Assembly (NCBI GenBank): GCA_964625855.1
Contig: CAZVFC010000014.1
Span: 62,001 to 126,000 of the forward strand
Direction of reading: 5' to 3'
From: JAPLUA01 sp964625855
Lineage (GTDB): Bacteria; Verrucomicrobiota; Verrucomicrobiia; Limisphaerales; UBA8199
DNA length: 64,000 bases
The stretch's first letter is position 1, and each line of letters starts with the position of its first letter. The notes beneath the pieces were generated by a model, which saw only the letters and a list, made by a program, of their open reading frames with translations, searched no databases and had not been told where the DNA came from. Below are positions 44,201 through 52,746 of the stretch, piece after piece. A program made the translations under genes and the position numbers.

Positions 44201-45370
44201 TCACGACCCGCCCGCTTTGGCGGCAGCGGCGGCCTTGAGGCGGTCTGCGGGGAAGGGCGGCAGGTTCTGCATAAGCTTCACCGGGGCCTGTGGTGGCGGA
44301 CAAATCACCATGCCCACACCGCCCTTGGTCTTCATCCAGACCTTCTCAAAATCCTCCTTGAACCACTGCAGGCGATAGCCGCGATTTTCCTTCCACAGGG
44401 CCGAATCGGTCACCACCACCCGGCCATCGTCGGTGACCCCGTTCAGCGCCACGATATGCCCGCCGATCTGGGGATATGGCGGCGCCTTGTAATCGCCCGG
44501 CAGCATCTTGATCGAACACAGGATGACTTTGTTCTCGGCCACGGTCTTGCGGACGTAGTCCCAATCCCGGAACCGGTCAATGTAGCCCTCGAAGCCATGC
44601 TGGATGCCGGCGCCGATGGTGCGCGGCCAAATGCCCGGGTATTCATACTCCACGTCGTAGGCCAGCGGCACGATGTCCTCCAGGCCCACGGCCTTGTCGA
44701 AATACTGCATCGCGGCTGCCAGAGCCGCGGATTGGCAGCGATCGGGCATCGGAGTGCCTTGCGAGTCGGCCTGGCGTCGCAACGGCAGGTCCAGGATCAT
44801 CGCCGGAGCGCGGGACTGATCTCGCCGGAGTGCGTAGCGCCGCGCCAGCGCGGGTGTCGGGGAGTTGTCCGTCACCACCACCGAGAGAGAAGGCGGCTGG
44901 CTCAAGCGCGAGTCGCCCTCATCCACGATTCTAAACTGGAAGGCCCGCGCCTTGCGCTGAAGCAGCAGTTGGTCCATGGCCACCTTGCCCCAATCGAAGA
45001 CCGGCTCCTTGCGCTTCTCCAGGTTCCTGACCCTGCCCCAGTATCCGCCGTACAGCCAGGGCGAATAGTCGCCGGCCTCCGACTTGACTCGCAGGTAGAG
45101 CCGGAAACCTTCTTCCGGCGCCAGGCGGAGATGCCAGCAGTATATCAGCTCGTCGAAGGCGATGGCGGGCCGGATCTCGCCCGTCTCCCAGGTTCCGGCC
45201 ACTCCTCGCTCGAACTGATTGGCAGCTACTGTCAGCCGGACATCAATGGGCTGGAGGGAAACCACCTGCGGGGAGCGCTTGCCAGAACTATTCCAGTGGC
45301 ACCCACACCACGCGAGGCACGACGCCAGGGCAGACGCCAACAGGACGGACGAAGCACAACTTGGTTTCAT
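44201..45370 (-). CDS. Exported C39-like cysteine peptidase family protein
   Basis: 389 aa. The N-terminal hydrophobic segment ends with several Cys (CLAWCGC), so it may be a lipoprotein. Residues about 40-165 form a beta-rich domain. The C-terminal half is a papain-like C39-type domain with candidate Cys212 (PDRCQSAALAAAMQYF), His305 (GGHIVALNGV) and Asp322 (VVVTDS). It could be a protease or a related non-peptidase. The start is 10 bp after the stop of the neighbouring nucleoside-hydrolase-like gene, so they probably form one transcript. Confidence 0.72.
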   Translation of the reverse strand: MKPSCASSVLLASALASCLAWCGCHWNSSGKRSPQVVSLQPIDVRLTVAANQFERGVAGTWETGEIRPAIAFDELIYCWHLRLAPEEGFRLYLRVKSEAGDYSPWLYGGYWGRVRNLEKRKEPVFDWGKVAMDQLLLQRKARAFQFRIVDEGDSRLSQPPSLSVVVTDNSPTPALARRYALRRDQSRAPAMILDLPLRRQADSQGTPMPDRCQSAALAAAMQYFDKAVGLEDIVPLAYDVEYEYPGIWPRTIGAGIQHGFEGYIDRFRDWDYVRKTVAENKVILCSIKMLPGDYKAPPYPQIGGHIVALNGVTDDGRVVVTDSALWKENRGYRLQWFKEDFEKVWMKTKGGVGMVICPPPQAPVKLMQNLPPFPADRLKAAAAAKAGGS

Positions 45371-45379
45371 AAGCTGGAA

Positions 45380-46435
45380 TTACTTCGACTCACCCAGGCA
45401 CGCAAGCAATCTCTGCGTGGCATCAGTCATTTGGGCGGCGTAACGGCCCGGGTCCCGCACCTCGAACCGCATGACCTTCTTCGACGAGGGCGTTTGGCCA
45501 TAACGGACCACGGCATCGTCCCCGATAGTGATATTCGCCTCGGCGAACCCAAACACGCCCTTCGCCGCGTCCGGCGCCACCAGCCGTTCAAACACGGCCG
45601 TGCACCACAGATTCCGCGTCCCGTCGAACAAGCGCCGCTTCCGCTCGGGGTCCACCGGCGCGGACAGAAATGCCACCGGCTCGGACTTCTCCTTCTCGAG
45701 AGCGTAGATGAAAAACTGCAGCACCTCCGGCCTCGCGTTCTTGAGCAAGTCCTCGTGTCGCGCCTGCCAGAAGGAAGCGTGGCCCTGGTTCTTCCACGGT
45801 CCCCCGTCGAAACACGGCACCCAGTAGATTGGCAGGCCCGAGCGCATCAGGCCCACGTAAGCCTGCGAGTCCAGGCTCACGTTGTGCTCGACGAACTTCG
45901 GGTCGGACGCTTCGCCGATGAACACCATCAGCTTGGCTACCTTCGTCCGAAGCAGCTCGGGCTCGCGGTTGAATGCGGCCGTCACATCGCGCATGCTCCC
46001 GACTGCCGTAATGGCCACCGGCACCGGCGACTGGCGCAGCGTCGTCAGGATGAGTTCCACGCCGCGCTGGAATTGCGGCTTCTGGTCCAGCGCCTTGTCG
46101 CTTGGCCCGCGGAGCTTCTCCGCCAGGCCGATCGCCGCCGGCACGTCGCGCCCGGTGATGCGGTTCATCTGCCAAACCGGCACCGTCCCCGGCCGTTCCA
46201 CCTGGGACCGGCCCTGGTCAAGAATCACCGCCTTCAGCTCAATCCCCCGCATCGCGTAGAGCGTGGCCAAATCGAAGTGATCGTCCGGGTCATCGTACGG
46301 ATGCAGCAAGTCCGTGCAATGAATGACCGGCAGCGCCGGGCGTTTCGGAACGGCAGCGGCACCGGCCACCCCGGCGCGAAGTGACGCCGAGGTCACCAGG
46401 GCGAGGCCCGCTATCAGAAGCGCGATTTTGTCCAT
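45380..46435 (-). CDS. Exported nucleoside-hydrolase-like protein
   Basis: 351 aa with a signal peptide (1-27). VIHCTDLLHPYDDPDDHFDLATLYAM has the acidic cluster of the Ca-binding nucleoside hydrolase fold, though rearranged relative to DPGIDDA. VPVAITAVGSMRDVTAAF and the KLMVFIGEASDPKFVEHNVSLD stretch fit the Rossmann core and second metal site. It may cleave N-glycosidic bonds of a secreted substrate. First gene of the pair with the C39-like gene. Confidence 0.65.
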   Translation of the reverse strand: MDKIALLIAGLALVTSASLRAGVAGAAAVPKRPALPVIHCTDLLHPYDDPDDHFDLATLYAMRGIELKAVILDQGRSQVERPGTVPVWQMNRITGRDVPAAIGLAEKLRGPSDKALDQKPQFQRGVELILTTLRQSPVPVAITAVGSMRDVTAAFNREPELLRTKVAKLMVFIGEASDPKFVEHNVSLDSQAYVGLMRSGLPIYWVPCFDGGPWKNQGHASFWQARHEDLLKNARPEVLQFFIYALEKEKSEPVAFLSAPVDPERKRRLFDGTRNLWCTAVFERLVAPDAAKGVFGFAEANITIGDDAVVRYGQTPSSKKVMRFEVRDPGRYAAQMTDATQRLLACLGESK

Positions 46436-46902
46436 GCCACCTTAGGATACCCGGACCACGGTGACCTACAAGGTGGATACGCGCCGGAAAGGTTCCCGGA
46501 GGTCAAGTGGTGCGCGGATGCCGACTCTGCGCTCCAAGACGGTTTTCGCCACAAGGCTCGTCACGAACTCATTTGGTCTGAGAAGGCGCCGGATCCAGCG
46601 GCGCCAAGCAGTCACACCCGAGACACCCCCGATCCTCACCGGACACACCCCGCATACACACCGTAGATAACTTTCGACGCCTCGCGGACGCTTCTTGGTA
46701 CAACCTATTGTTCCACAATGACTTGCAGAAAATAGCTCGCCAGACCCGTCAAACGGCGTGCTATGCTTTGGCATGTCAGCATAAGCATCTGTGAGTCAGG
46801 GACATAGTTATGTCGGTGTGCCACTGCCTTCAGTCATGCTGTCGCCCGAAGGTTGCCCTGGCATGGTCGAATGCCTAAACTGCCATTCGGAAAGCCGCTA
46901 CC
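46436..46902. other. 467-bp gap, no gene recognised
   Basis: No convincing gene or RNA. Base composition becomes less GC-rich from about 46670 to 46810. It must contain the promoter of the divergent genes on either side. I found no clear hairpin. Confidence 0.45.
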
Positions 46903-47226
46903 ATGAGTGATTACAAATGCAACTGTCCCGGCTGCGGTCAGCGATTCTTGGCGAATGATGGGCGGGGTAGCCGCCGGAGCCATTCTCCGTCCTGCAATCC
47001 GCGCATGACTGTGGCAGGTCGGCAAACCGGAACCGCGATTGGCCGGGCGGAGGGATCGCCCGGACGCCGGCGGTTGGACGGGGCGAAGGCGGTCTCGATC
47101 TTTGGCAAGAAGAGGGGAGTCAAGTCGGCGATTCACGCACTGAACGCCATCCGCGCGCACGCGGGCGAGGGCCGGCTCATGGGCTGGCTCGGGCATCTGG
47201 CGCCGGCCAAACCCGGGAATCCATAA
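46903..47226 (+). CDS. Short zinc-ribbon-like hypothetical protein
   Basis: 107 aa. The start YKCNCPGCGQRF has a CxxC pair (Cys6 or 8, Cys11) and one further Cys31, as in zinc-ribbon heads of small Verrucomicrobia proteins. The rest is basic and low-complexity. It ends 15 bp before the transporter gene, so the two may be co-transcribed. It could also be a truncated copy of a longer family. No function is known. Confidence 0.4.
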   Translation: MSDYKCNCPGCGQRFLANDGRGSRRSHSPSCNPRMTVAGRQTGTAIGRAEGSPGRRRLDGAKAVSIFGKKRGVKSAIHALNAIRAHAGEGRLMGWLGHLAPAKPGNP

Positions 47227-47241
47227 TCATCAGGGCCCCCG

Positions 47242-49005
47242 ATGGACATCGTTCTGGTCTCGATCATCGTCCTGGCAGCCATCGCGCTCTTTGCTTCCGA
47301 GAGGTTCCCCGTGGACGTGGTAGCACTGCTGGTGCTCGGCACACTGCTGGTCACGGGGCTGGTGACGCCGGCGGAAGGCATCTCCGGCTTCAGCAGTCCG
47401 GCCACCGTAACGGTGGCGGCCATGTTCGTGCTGAGCTCGGGGCTGAACCGGACCGGCGCGCTCACGGCGCTGGGCCAGGCCCTGATCCAGCACGGGAAAA
47501 GCGAGACAACGCTGCTGTTGCTGGTCATGACCGGCGTGGCGCTCATTTCGCCTTTCATCAACAACACGGCGGCGGTCGCGGTCTTCCTGCCGCTGGTCGC
47601 CGGCGCGGCGGCGTCCCGGAAGATTTCCAGCTCGAGGCTGCTCATTCCGCTGTCGTTCGCCTCGCAATTCGGCGGCGTCTGCACTCTCATCGGCACGTCC
47701 ACGAACTTGTTGGTCAGTTCCATCGCCGCGCAGTCTGGCGTGGCCCCGTTTGGAATGTTCGAGTTTGCCAAACTCGGGCTCATCATGGTCGGGGCCGGCA
47801 TGGTTTATTTCCTGGTCGCGGGCCGCTGGCTGTTGCCCCGCCGCCGGGCCGCGCAACTGGCCGAGGTGTACGGCCTGGGAGAGTACATAACCGAACTGCG
47901 CGTCGTCGCCGGCTCGCCCCTGCTCGGAAAGACCGTCCTCGAAACGAAGCTCGGCGAGACCAATGACATCACGGTGCTGGAAATCTTGCGCGGCGACCGC
48001 AAGATCTGGTTCCCCATGGACGAACCGTTGCGGGAAGGGGACGTGCTGCTGGCGCGCGGGGCGGTGAAAGAGCTGTTCAAGCTCAAGAACAGTCTGGGGC
48101 TGGAATTGCAGCCGGAGTTCAAATTCCAGGAGCAGGAGCTCCGAGGCAAGGACATGGAGCTGGTCGAGGTGCTCCTGGCGCCGCAGTCGCGCCTGGCGGG
48201 CCGCACCCTGAAGAATTTGGATTTCCACTGGCGCTACAAAACCATCGTCCTCGCATTGCACCGGCGCGGCACGGTGCTCCGCGACAAATTGGCTGATCTG
48301 CGCCTCCGTTCGAGCGACGCGCTCCTGCTGCTGGGCCCCAGGGCCGAGATTGCGCGGCTGCGTGAAGACGACAATTTCCTGGTGATGGAGCCCCGGCGCG
48401 ACGTGGTGCTCAACCGCCGCAAGGCCCCCGTCGCGCTGGCCATCGTCGGGCTGGTGGTGGCGCTGGCGGCGCTCAACGTGTTGCCCATCGTGGCCACCGC
48501 GCTCCTGGGCTGCGCGGCCATGGTGCTCACCGGTTGCCTGCGCGCCGAAGACGCCTACCGCGCCATCGAGTGGAAAGTCATCCTCTTGCTGGCCGGGATC
48601 CTGCCGCTGGGCCTGGCCCTGGACAAGACCGGCGCGGCGCAAACCCTTACGGAACACGCGCTCGGCCTCGCCCGAGACGCCGGCCCGGTTGTGGTGCTGG
48701 CCGCGGTTTACCTGCTCACGGCCACGCTCACGGAGTTTATGAGCAACAACGCCACCGCCGTGCTGCTGGCCCCCGTGGCCATCTCGACCGCCGTCAAACT
48801 CGGCCTGGATCCGAAACCGTTTCTCGTCGCGGTCGCTTTCGCCGCGTCCACCAGCTTCGCTACGCCGGTCGGTTACCAGACCAACACCATGGTCTATAAC
48901 GCCGGCGGCTACCGGTTCAGCGACTTTCTCAAAGTCGGCATTCCGTTGAACGTGATCTTCTGCGCGCTGGCAGTGTATTTCATCCCCAAGTTCTGGCCGT
49001 TCTGA
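47242..49005 (+). CDS. SLC13/DASS-type transporter with central RCK_C domains
   Basis: 587 aa. N-terminal membrane helices include the DASS hallmark SPFINNTAAVAVFLPL and GTSTNLLVS. Two central soluble TrkA-C (RCK_C) modules (about 210-290 and 305-385) follow, then a second helix bundle with EFMSNNATAVLLAPVAI and SFATPVGYQTNTMVYNAGGYRF. Such proteins move sulfate, dicarboxylates or other anions with Na+ or H+. The substrate is not predictable. It is complete and of standard length. Confidence 0.9.
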   Translation: MDIVLVSIIVLAAIALFASERFPVDVVALLVLGTLLVTGLVTPAEGISGFSSPATVTVAAMFVLSSGLNRTGALTALGQALIQHGKSETTLLLLVMTGVALISPFINNTAAVAVFLPLVAGAAASRKISSSRLLIPLSFASQFGGVCTLIGTSTNLLVSSIAAQSGVAPFGMFEFAKLGLIMVGAGMVYFLVAGRWLLPRRRAAQLAEVYGLGEYITELRVVAGSPLLGKTVLETKLGETNDITVLEILRGDRKIWFPMDEPLREGDVLLARGAVKELFKLKNSLGLELQPEFKFQEQELRGKDMELVEVLLAPQSRLAGRTLKNLDFHWRYKTIVLALHRRGTVLRDKLADLRLRSSDALLLLGPRAEIARLREDDNFLVMEPRRDVVLNRRKAPVALAIVGLVVALAALNVLPIVATALLGCAAMVLTGCLRAEDAYRAIEWKVILLLAGILPLGLALDKTGAAQTLTEHALGLARDAGPVVVLAAVYLLTATLTEFMSNNATAVLLAPVAISTAVKLGLDPKPFLVAVAFAASTSFATPVGYQTNTMVYNAGGYRFSDFLKVGIPLNVIFCALAVYFIPKFWPF

Positions 49006-49126
49006 GAGGGCGTTACCGGCTCCGACGCAGGCAAGCTTTGCAGAGGATCCCGGCGACCCCTATAGGCAGTTGTCGCTTCACTCCTTTACCACGCTCGCAC
49101 CGAAGGTGCTGGCCCCAGTGATTCTA

Positions 49127-49462
49127 TCAGGCTGCATGTCTCCTCACCAATTCATCGGTGCGGATAAAATGCAGCGTCACGCCGCGCAAGGTTAGGCGAC
49201 CGTCCCGCACGCGACTGCTCCGCAAATAGGTCCATCCTTGCCGCCGCATTTCTTCAATCCGGGTGCAGATCTGTCGCGGCTCCCTCCAGAGATGCCAAAC
49301 GGAAATCGGAAGGGAAGGTAAGAACACCGATGTCTGCTCGGCATCGGGAAACTCTTCAAGCAGCCGATGAGTGTGAAGTGCCGGCCCAAACGCGATGCCC
49401 AGCACCTTGCGCAGCATATATACGGCGCCCAAGCACCCTAAAATGATAACGATGCTTCTCAT
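49127..49462 (-). CDS. Hypothetical protein with N-terminal membrane segment
   Basis: 111 aa. A hydrophobic segment (about 3-27) precedes a soluble basic domain (HTHRLLEEFPDAEQTSVFLPSLPISVWHLWREPRQI region). No family is recognised and no operon partner is close. Confidence 0.5.
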   Translation of the reverse strand: MRSIVIILGCLGAVYMLRKVLGIAFGPALHTHRLLEEFPDAEQTSVFLPSLPISVWHLWREPRQICTRIEEMRRQGWTYLRSSRVRDGRLTLRGVTLHFIRTDELVRRHAA

Positions 49463-49549
49463 AAATCATGCCATCCAGAGGCACATTGTTGTATCGTACT
49501 TAAGCGATTGGTCGAAGAGGTTACAGATTCACGACCCGGAAACTAACGC

Positions 49550-50056
49550 TCAGCTCGCCGATGGCGGCCCCTCCGTGACACCCGAATTGCCAAGCTGCGG
49601 GGCGGGGCCGCTATTCGATGGAGCGCCGGATTCGGCAGAGGGAATGTTTTCGATGATCTTCTTGCCCATGCTGATGCGCGGCTCCGTCTGGTAGCCCAGC
49701 TTTCGGTAGAACGCCTCCACCGCCTCATTCCCCTGCAGGATCTGGAGGTTGATCTTCGGACAGCCTAAGAGCTTGAGCCGTTCCTCGGCGTGCCGCATCA
49801 ACCGCGTCCCAAGGCCACGCCCGCGGTAGTCCGGGAGCACGGCGAGCGAGTAAATCCAGCCGCGGTGCCCGTCGTATCCGGCCATGATGCTGCCCACGAC
49901 CTTTCCCCCGGCCTCTGCCACAAAGAAGAGTCCGTCGCCCACGGCCAGCTTCTTGTCTATCACGAAGTGCGGGGCGTTGTGCGCGGCTTCATATCCACTC
50001 AGCGACGGCCTCGGCGGCGGCGGTGGAGCGCACGGTGCGCTCACGAACTCCCGCAA
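49550..50056 (-). CDS. GNAT acetyltransferase, N-terminus altered
   Basis: Residues about 22-135 match the YpeA/RimI-like GNAT fold: IDKKLAVGDGLFFVAEAGGKVVGSIMAGYDGHRG, the acetyl-CoA loop PDYRGRGLGTRLM, and CPKINLQILQGNEAVEAFYRKLGYQ. The usual first 25 or so residues (beta1-alpha1) are replaced by a short Pro-rich stretch, and the only start in frame is TTG at 50056. It is either 5'-truncated or uses another start. The C-terminal 30 residues are low-complexity. It lies next to the cassette region and may be a damaged cassette. Confidence 0.7.
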   Translation of the reverse strand: MREFVSAPCAPPPPPRPSLSGYEAAHNAPHFVIDKKLAVGDGLFFVAEAGGKVVGSIMAGYDGHRGWIYSLAVLPDYRGRGLGTRLMRHAEERLKLLGCPKINLQILQGNEAVEAFYRKLGYQTEPRISMGKKIIENIPSAESGAPSNSGPAPQLGNSGVTEGPPSAS

Positions 50057-50170
50057 CGCTCGAACGGACGGCGGAGAGGCCGTTCGCTGCAGCGCCCTTT
50101 AGCCGGACTCCCCAGTCCGAGCTGCCCAACGGAAAACTAAGCCGGAGTTCCCGCCCCGAGGGCCGCTAAA

Positions 50171-50191
50171 CGGAAGGCTTTCAGCCTTCCG
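50171..50191. terminator. Hairpin between acetyltransferase and barstar cassette
   Basis: CGGAAGGCT and AGCCTTCCG form a 9-bp stem with a 3-base loop. A7 flanks one side (50193-50199) and TTTAG the other (minus strand). It may terminate cassette transcription, though the T-run is short. Confidence 0.45.
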
Positions 50192-50235
50192 CAAAAAAAT
50201 GCTTTTGCCTATTGACGCCGCGGGCTTGATAGGGG

Positions 50236-50523
50236 TTAGGCCATTCGTATCGTGATGTCATGGTGTGACTCCGAAACAAAATCTGTGACGCACCGCTGTA
50301 ATAGCTCAGCCTCTCTCGGCAGTCGAGCGCGCAGCGCCTCAAATCCGACAATCTCAACACGCGCTGCCAACTCAACGTCTCGGATGCACTCGTCAAACGC
50401 ATCCCAATTGTGGCCGTAGTAGTCTGGGAACTGAAATGCCGCTGCAAGGAGACGATGCAACTCCTCCCGCGAATCGGCCGCACCAACATCAACTCTCAAA
50501 GCGTCTGGAACGTGCTGGCGCAT
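50236..50523 (-). CDS. Barstar-family ribonuclease inhibitor (integron cassette)
   Basis: 95 aa from the ATG at 50523. LRVDVGAADSREELHRLL, then FQFPDYYGHNWDAFDECIRDV, is the barstar hallmark of the barnase-binding face. The rest (VEIVGFEALRARLPREAELLQRCV) completes the alpha/beta fold. The ATG lies 6 bp past the GTTAGGC box of the attC site, and the stop TAA overlaps the box GCCTAAC at 50232-50238. This is how integron cassettes are built. It probably protects against a toxin nuclease. No barnase is present. Confidence 0.85.
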   Translation of the reverse strand: MRQHVPDALRVDVGAADSREELHRLLAAAFQFPDYYGHNWDAFDECIRDVELAARVEIVGFEALRARLPREAELLQRCVTDFVSESHHDITIRMA

Positions 50524-50529
50524 GAAATG

Positions 50530-50625
50530 GCCTAACGCTCGGCCTGAGTGGCGCGGGGCCGAAGACGTTGAAATGCAAACGGGACGCGCCATCCCGCGTC
50601 CACTCCAGGCCGTTGGTTGTTAGGT
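50530..50625 (-). repeat. attC recombination site A
   Basis: Read on the minus strand, it starts with ACCTAAC (50625-50619) and ends with GTTAGGC (50536-50530), matching RYYYAAC and GTTRRRY. The inner arms GGCCTGGAGTGGACGCGGG and the complementary CCGCGCCACTCAGGCC pair over most of their length with unpaired extra bases, the polarity signal of attC. The 96-bp length is within the attC range. The TAA of the SUKH-like gene lies inside the first box. Confidence 0.85.
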
Positions 50626-51111
50626 GCTTCGTCTCGCATCAGTGAACGTGGTAATAAAACTCTCAAACGAATCAGCGACGGGCAAGACCTCCTCAAATGC
50701 TGGCTCAAAGCCCTCAACGACCTGGCCGAACCTGTCGGAAGCAGTGCAAACCGCGTGATACGCGTAGCCAGAGTGGACAGAGAATAAAATCGGGAAGTGT
50801 GAATCCCAAAATGCACGAATCTCGGCAATGTAATCGGCGTCACCACGTGCGGAGTCCAAAGACAACTGCTCCCACTCATCCCAACGGAACGCTGAACCGC
50901 TCGTGCCTTCGTAATCACACTGGCACAGAAACCATGTCGTCTGTGAACGGTCAACGCACTGCTTGAGGCCGGACAGAAACTCAACCAGTGAATCAGGCAG
51001 TCTGGGGTAACGATTTGCGATAGTGGCTGGCAACCGAAATGGCTGCCCGGCCTGAGCCTCGACAGTCCATCCTTGCTCTCGCAACTGAGTGATGACTGCT
51101 GCTCGATTCAT
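50620..51111 (-). CDS. SUKH (SMI1/KNR4)-like immunity protein (integron cassette)
   Basis: 163 aa from the ATG at 51111. The SUKH pattern is RYPRLPDSLVEFLSGL, then FPILFSVHSGYAYHAVC and EGFEPAFEEVLPVADSFESFI. SUKH proteins are immunity factors against polymorphic nuclease and other toxins. The stop codon overlaps the attC box at 50619-50625, and the ATG lies 16 bp past the box of the attC site upstream. A longer frame to 51306 reads through attC and has no coding signal. Confidence 0.75.
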   Translation of the reverse strand: MNRAAVITQLREQGWTVEAQAGQPFRLPATIANRYPRLPDSLVEFLSGLKQCVDRSQTTWFLCQCDYEGTSGSAFRWDEWEQLSLDSARGDADYIAEIRAFWDSHFPILFSVHSGYAYHAVCTASDRFGQVVEGFEPAFEEVLPVADSFESFITTFTDARRST

Positions 51112-51126
51112 GGTGAGGCTTGAAGC

Positions 51127-51219
51127 ACCTAACACCCGGCCTGAGCGGCGCGGGGCCGAGGACGTCCGAGTGGAAACAGAACGCGCCATCCCGCGTCCGC
51201 TCCAGGCCGATGGTTCGCC
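51127..51219 (-). repeat. attC recombination site B
   Basis: On the minus strand it ends with the canonical box GTTAGGT (51133-51127). The opposite box, GGCGAAC (51219-51213), is degenerate against RYYYAAC. The body is over 80% identical to site A by eye, with the same paired arms and extra bases. It separates the Imm21-like and SUKH-like cassettes. Confidence 0.8.
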
Positions 51220-51241
51220 CTTGGTTGGTCGTCGTGCCTGC

Positions 51242-51796
51242 TCATGGCAAAAGTCTGAGATCAATCTTGGTGACATCATAGACGCCGGTTTGCCACTCGC
51301 AAGCACTCACGGAGTAGCGGCCTGAGGGCACCCGCACATACGCTCCACCATCCCCTATGCTCAAGTCATCAGGTATCCCCGAATCTCCTGACGGAAGGCC
51401 TCCCGCCGCCATGTCCTCCGGTGCCCATAGCGCAAGCAGATAGCCTGTATGAATCGAGAGCTGGGCCAGTGGCTCAGACCCAAGACGCTCGGTAGCAGCA
51501 GAAATCACAGTCCGCTCGCAGTCGTCCTCGGTCCATGAGGCATCTGGCCAAATGCGGACAATCGAAATGTGTGCGGGACTGACCCGAACTATATCTGCTG
51601 TGCCGGGGCCGCCAATGTCCCAAACAATAGCGCGGTGATCCCCGACTTGGAGCTCCGTCAATGCAGCCGTACCCAAGACATCACAGGCTCTCTGGTAATC
51701 CCCGGATTCATGGAATGCACCTCGCCAGGAACGCAACGCCTCGAAATCTGCGATGAGCACCGGACCGCCTTCAGATGATACGTGGGGTAATGGCAT
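51242..51796 (-). CDS. Imm21-like immunity protein (integron cassette)
   Basis: 184 aa from the ATG at 51796. EGGPVLIADFEALRSWRG, YQRACDVLG and VGDHRAIVWDIGGPGTADIV fit the Imm21 pattern (GGPL..+....L..WRG..., YDRAC). The C-terminal half is beta-rich. It probably neutralises a polymorphic toxin. The family call is from memory of the motif, so it is less firm than barstar. It is flanked by attC sites B and C. Confidence 0.6.
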   Translation of the reverse strand: MPLPHVSSEGGPVLIADFEALRSWRGAFHESGDYQRACDVLGTAALTELQVGDHRAIVWDIGGPGTADIVRVSPAHISIVRIWPDASWTEDDCERTVISAATERLGSEPLAQLSIHTGYLLALWAPEDMAAGGLPSGDSGIPDDLSIGDGGAYVRVPSGRYSVSACEWQTGVYDVTKIDLRLLP

Positions 51797-51816
51797 GGCG
51801 TTGCGAGTTGGGCGAA

Positions 51817-51922
51817 CGCTAACGTTGAGGATGAGCCATGAGGAGGAGCGCGTCAACAGCGCCCGAATGCGGCACCAGCCTGAACGCGCTCCTCCTCATT
51901 GGCTCAATCCTTTTGGTTGGGC
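51817..51922 (-). repeat. attC recombination site C
   Basis: On the minus strand it begins with the canonical GCCCAAC (51922-51916) and ends with GTTAGCG (51823-51817), partly degenerate. The arms GGATTGAGCCAATGAGGAGG and GGATGAGCCATGAGGAGG pair almost perfectly on folding, but one arm carries two extra bases (T and A), the typical extrahelical bases. 106 bp. Confidence 0.85.
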
Positions 51923-51928
51923 CTCCTG

Positions 51929-52267
51929 CTATCGCGTCTTCCGCTTGGCAATGTACTCCTCTCGTGCCCGCGCACATGCAGGGCAAACGTAAACTTTAAA
52001 CCGCTGGCCTTCATAATCGTACTCGGATGGCGCATAATCAACGCAATGCGGGAATAGTCTCGGGCGGTCCCTCAAATAGTCGGTGGTCCAGTGGATCATC
52101 TTATTGCAGGGGTAGACCACCGCTGTTTGCATTGTGGCGTTGTGGACTTCGCAAACACCCGATCCCGAACGGCGGTCCTCAACCCGCGAACAACCGCCCA
52201 ACAACAGTGCCACCCCGAGCCCAACCAGCCCCAGCGCTCCTAGGCGGGGTTTGAAGGTCACGCTCAT
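51929..52267 (-). CDS. Cassette-encoded small lipoprotein
   Basis: 112 aa. The signal peptide ends in a lipobox (LLLGGC, Cys about 26). The mature part has several Cys pairs (CEVHNATMQ, CNKMIHW, CVDYAP, CPACARAREEY), which look like metal-binding or disulfide pairs. The function is unknown. The stop is 7 bp before the attC C box, and the start is 33 bp from the GTTGGGC box at 52300, so it is the cassette nearest attI. Confidence 0.65.
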   Translation of the reverse strand: MSVTFKPRLGALGLVGLGVALLLGGCSRVEDRRSGSGVCEVHNATMQTAVVYPCNKMIHWTTDYLRDRPRLFPHCVDYAPSEYDYEGQRFKVYVCPACARAREEYIAKRKTR

Positions 52268-52299
52268 GGATTCAGAGACGGTTGACGCGTATCACGTGC

Positions 52300-52306
52300 G
52301 CCCAAC
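52300..52306 (-). other. attI-type core box GTTGGGC (candidate)
   Basis: On the minus strand GTTGGGC fits GTTRRRY and precedes the first cassette. It lies between the divergent integrase (starting at about 52378) and the lipoprotein cassette, the expected position for attI. I could not identify a second core box or the full attI. Confidence 0.5.
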
Positions 52307-52377
52307 CCTTGATTAGCATGGAAAGCAGTCCATGATATTGGATATTAAGGCACAAACATGGAGTTGACCCAAGCCCC

Positions 52378-52722
52378 GTGTCAGGATTAGCTTCATCGCG
52401 CAAGTCTATGGGAAACCATCAGCGCCGTCAAGGTTGCGTTTGGCCGCTTCCACCGCCCGTGGTGGGCTACGAGAGCGTCATTCCCAATCCCAAGCTCAAG
52501 CTCCTGGATCAGGTCCGCGAGGTGATGCGGCTCAAGCACTACTCCATCCGGACGGAGCGGACCTACTGCGACTGGGTGCGGCGCTACGTGCGTTTTCACC
52601 AAATGAAGTCGCGCGAGGCGATGCTACCCGCCGAGCCCAAGATCGAGGCATTTCTCAGCGATCTGGCGGTGAAAGGGAAGGTGGCGGTTTCGACGCAGAA
52701 CCAGGCGTTCGGGAACGGTTGA
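52378..52722 (+). pseudogene. intI: Truncated integron integrase IntI
   Basis: 114 codons. Residues about 37-110 match the N-terminal core-binding (SAM-like) domain of IntI: LLDQVREVMRLKHYSIRTER, TYCDWVRRYVRFH, IEAFLSDLAVKGKVAVSTQNQAF. The frame then ends within a TTGAGGG repeat. The whole catalytic domain (Arg, His, Arg, Tyr) is missing, so it cannot recombine. The divergent orientation to the cassettes fits an integron. Confidence 0.85.
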
Positions 52723-52746
52723 GGGTTGAGAGTTGAGGGTTGAGGG
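52717..52746. repeat. Left inverted repeat (TTGAGGG type) flanking the S23 gene
   Basis: Thirty bases made of TTGAGGG and TTGAGAG units. It is close to the reverse complement of 53123-53152. It starts right where the integrase frame loses homology. Confidence 0.8.

Noticed and set aside
44456..46384. 642-codon plus-strand open frame
   Set aside because: It is antisense to the C39-like and nucleoside-hydrolase-like genes, which have signal peptides and motifs.
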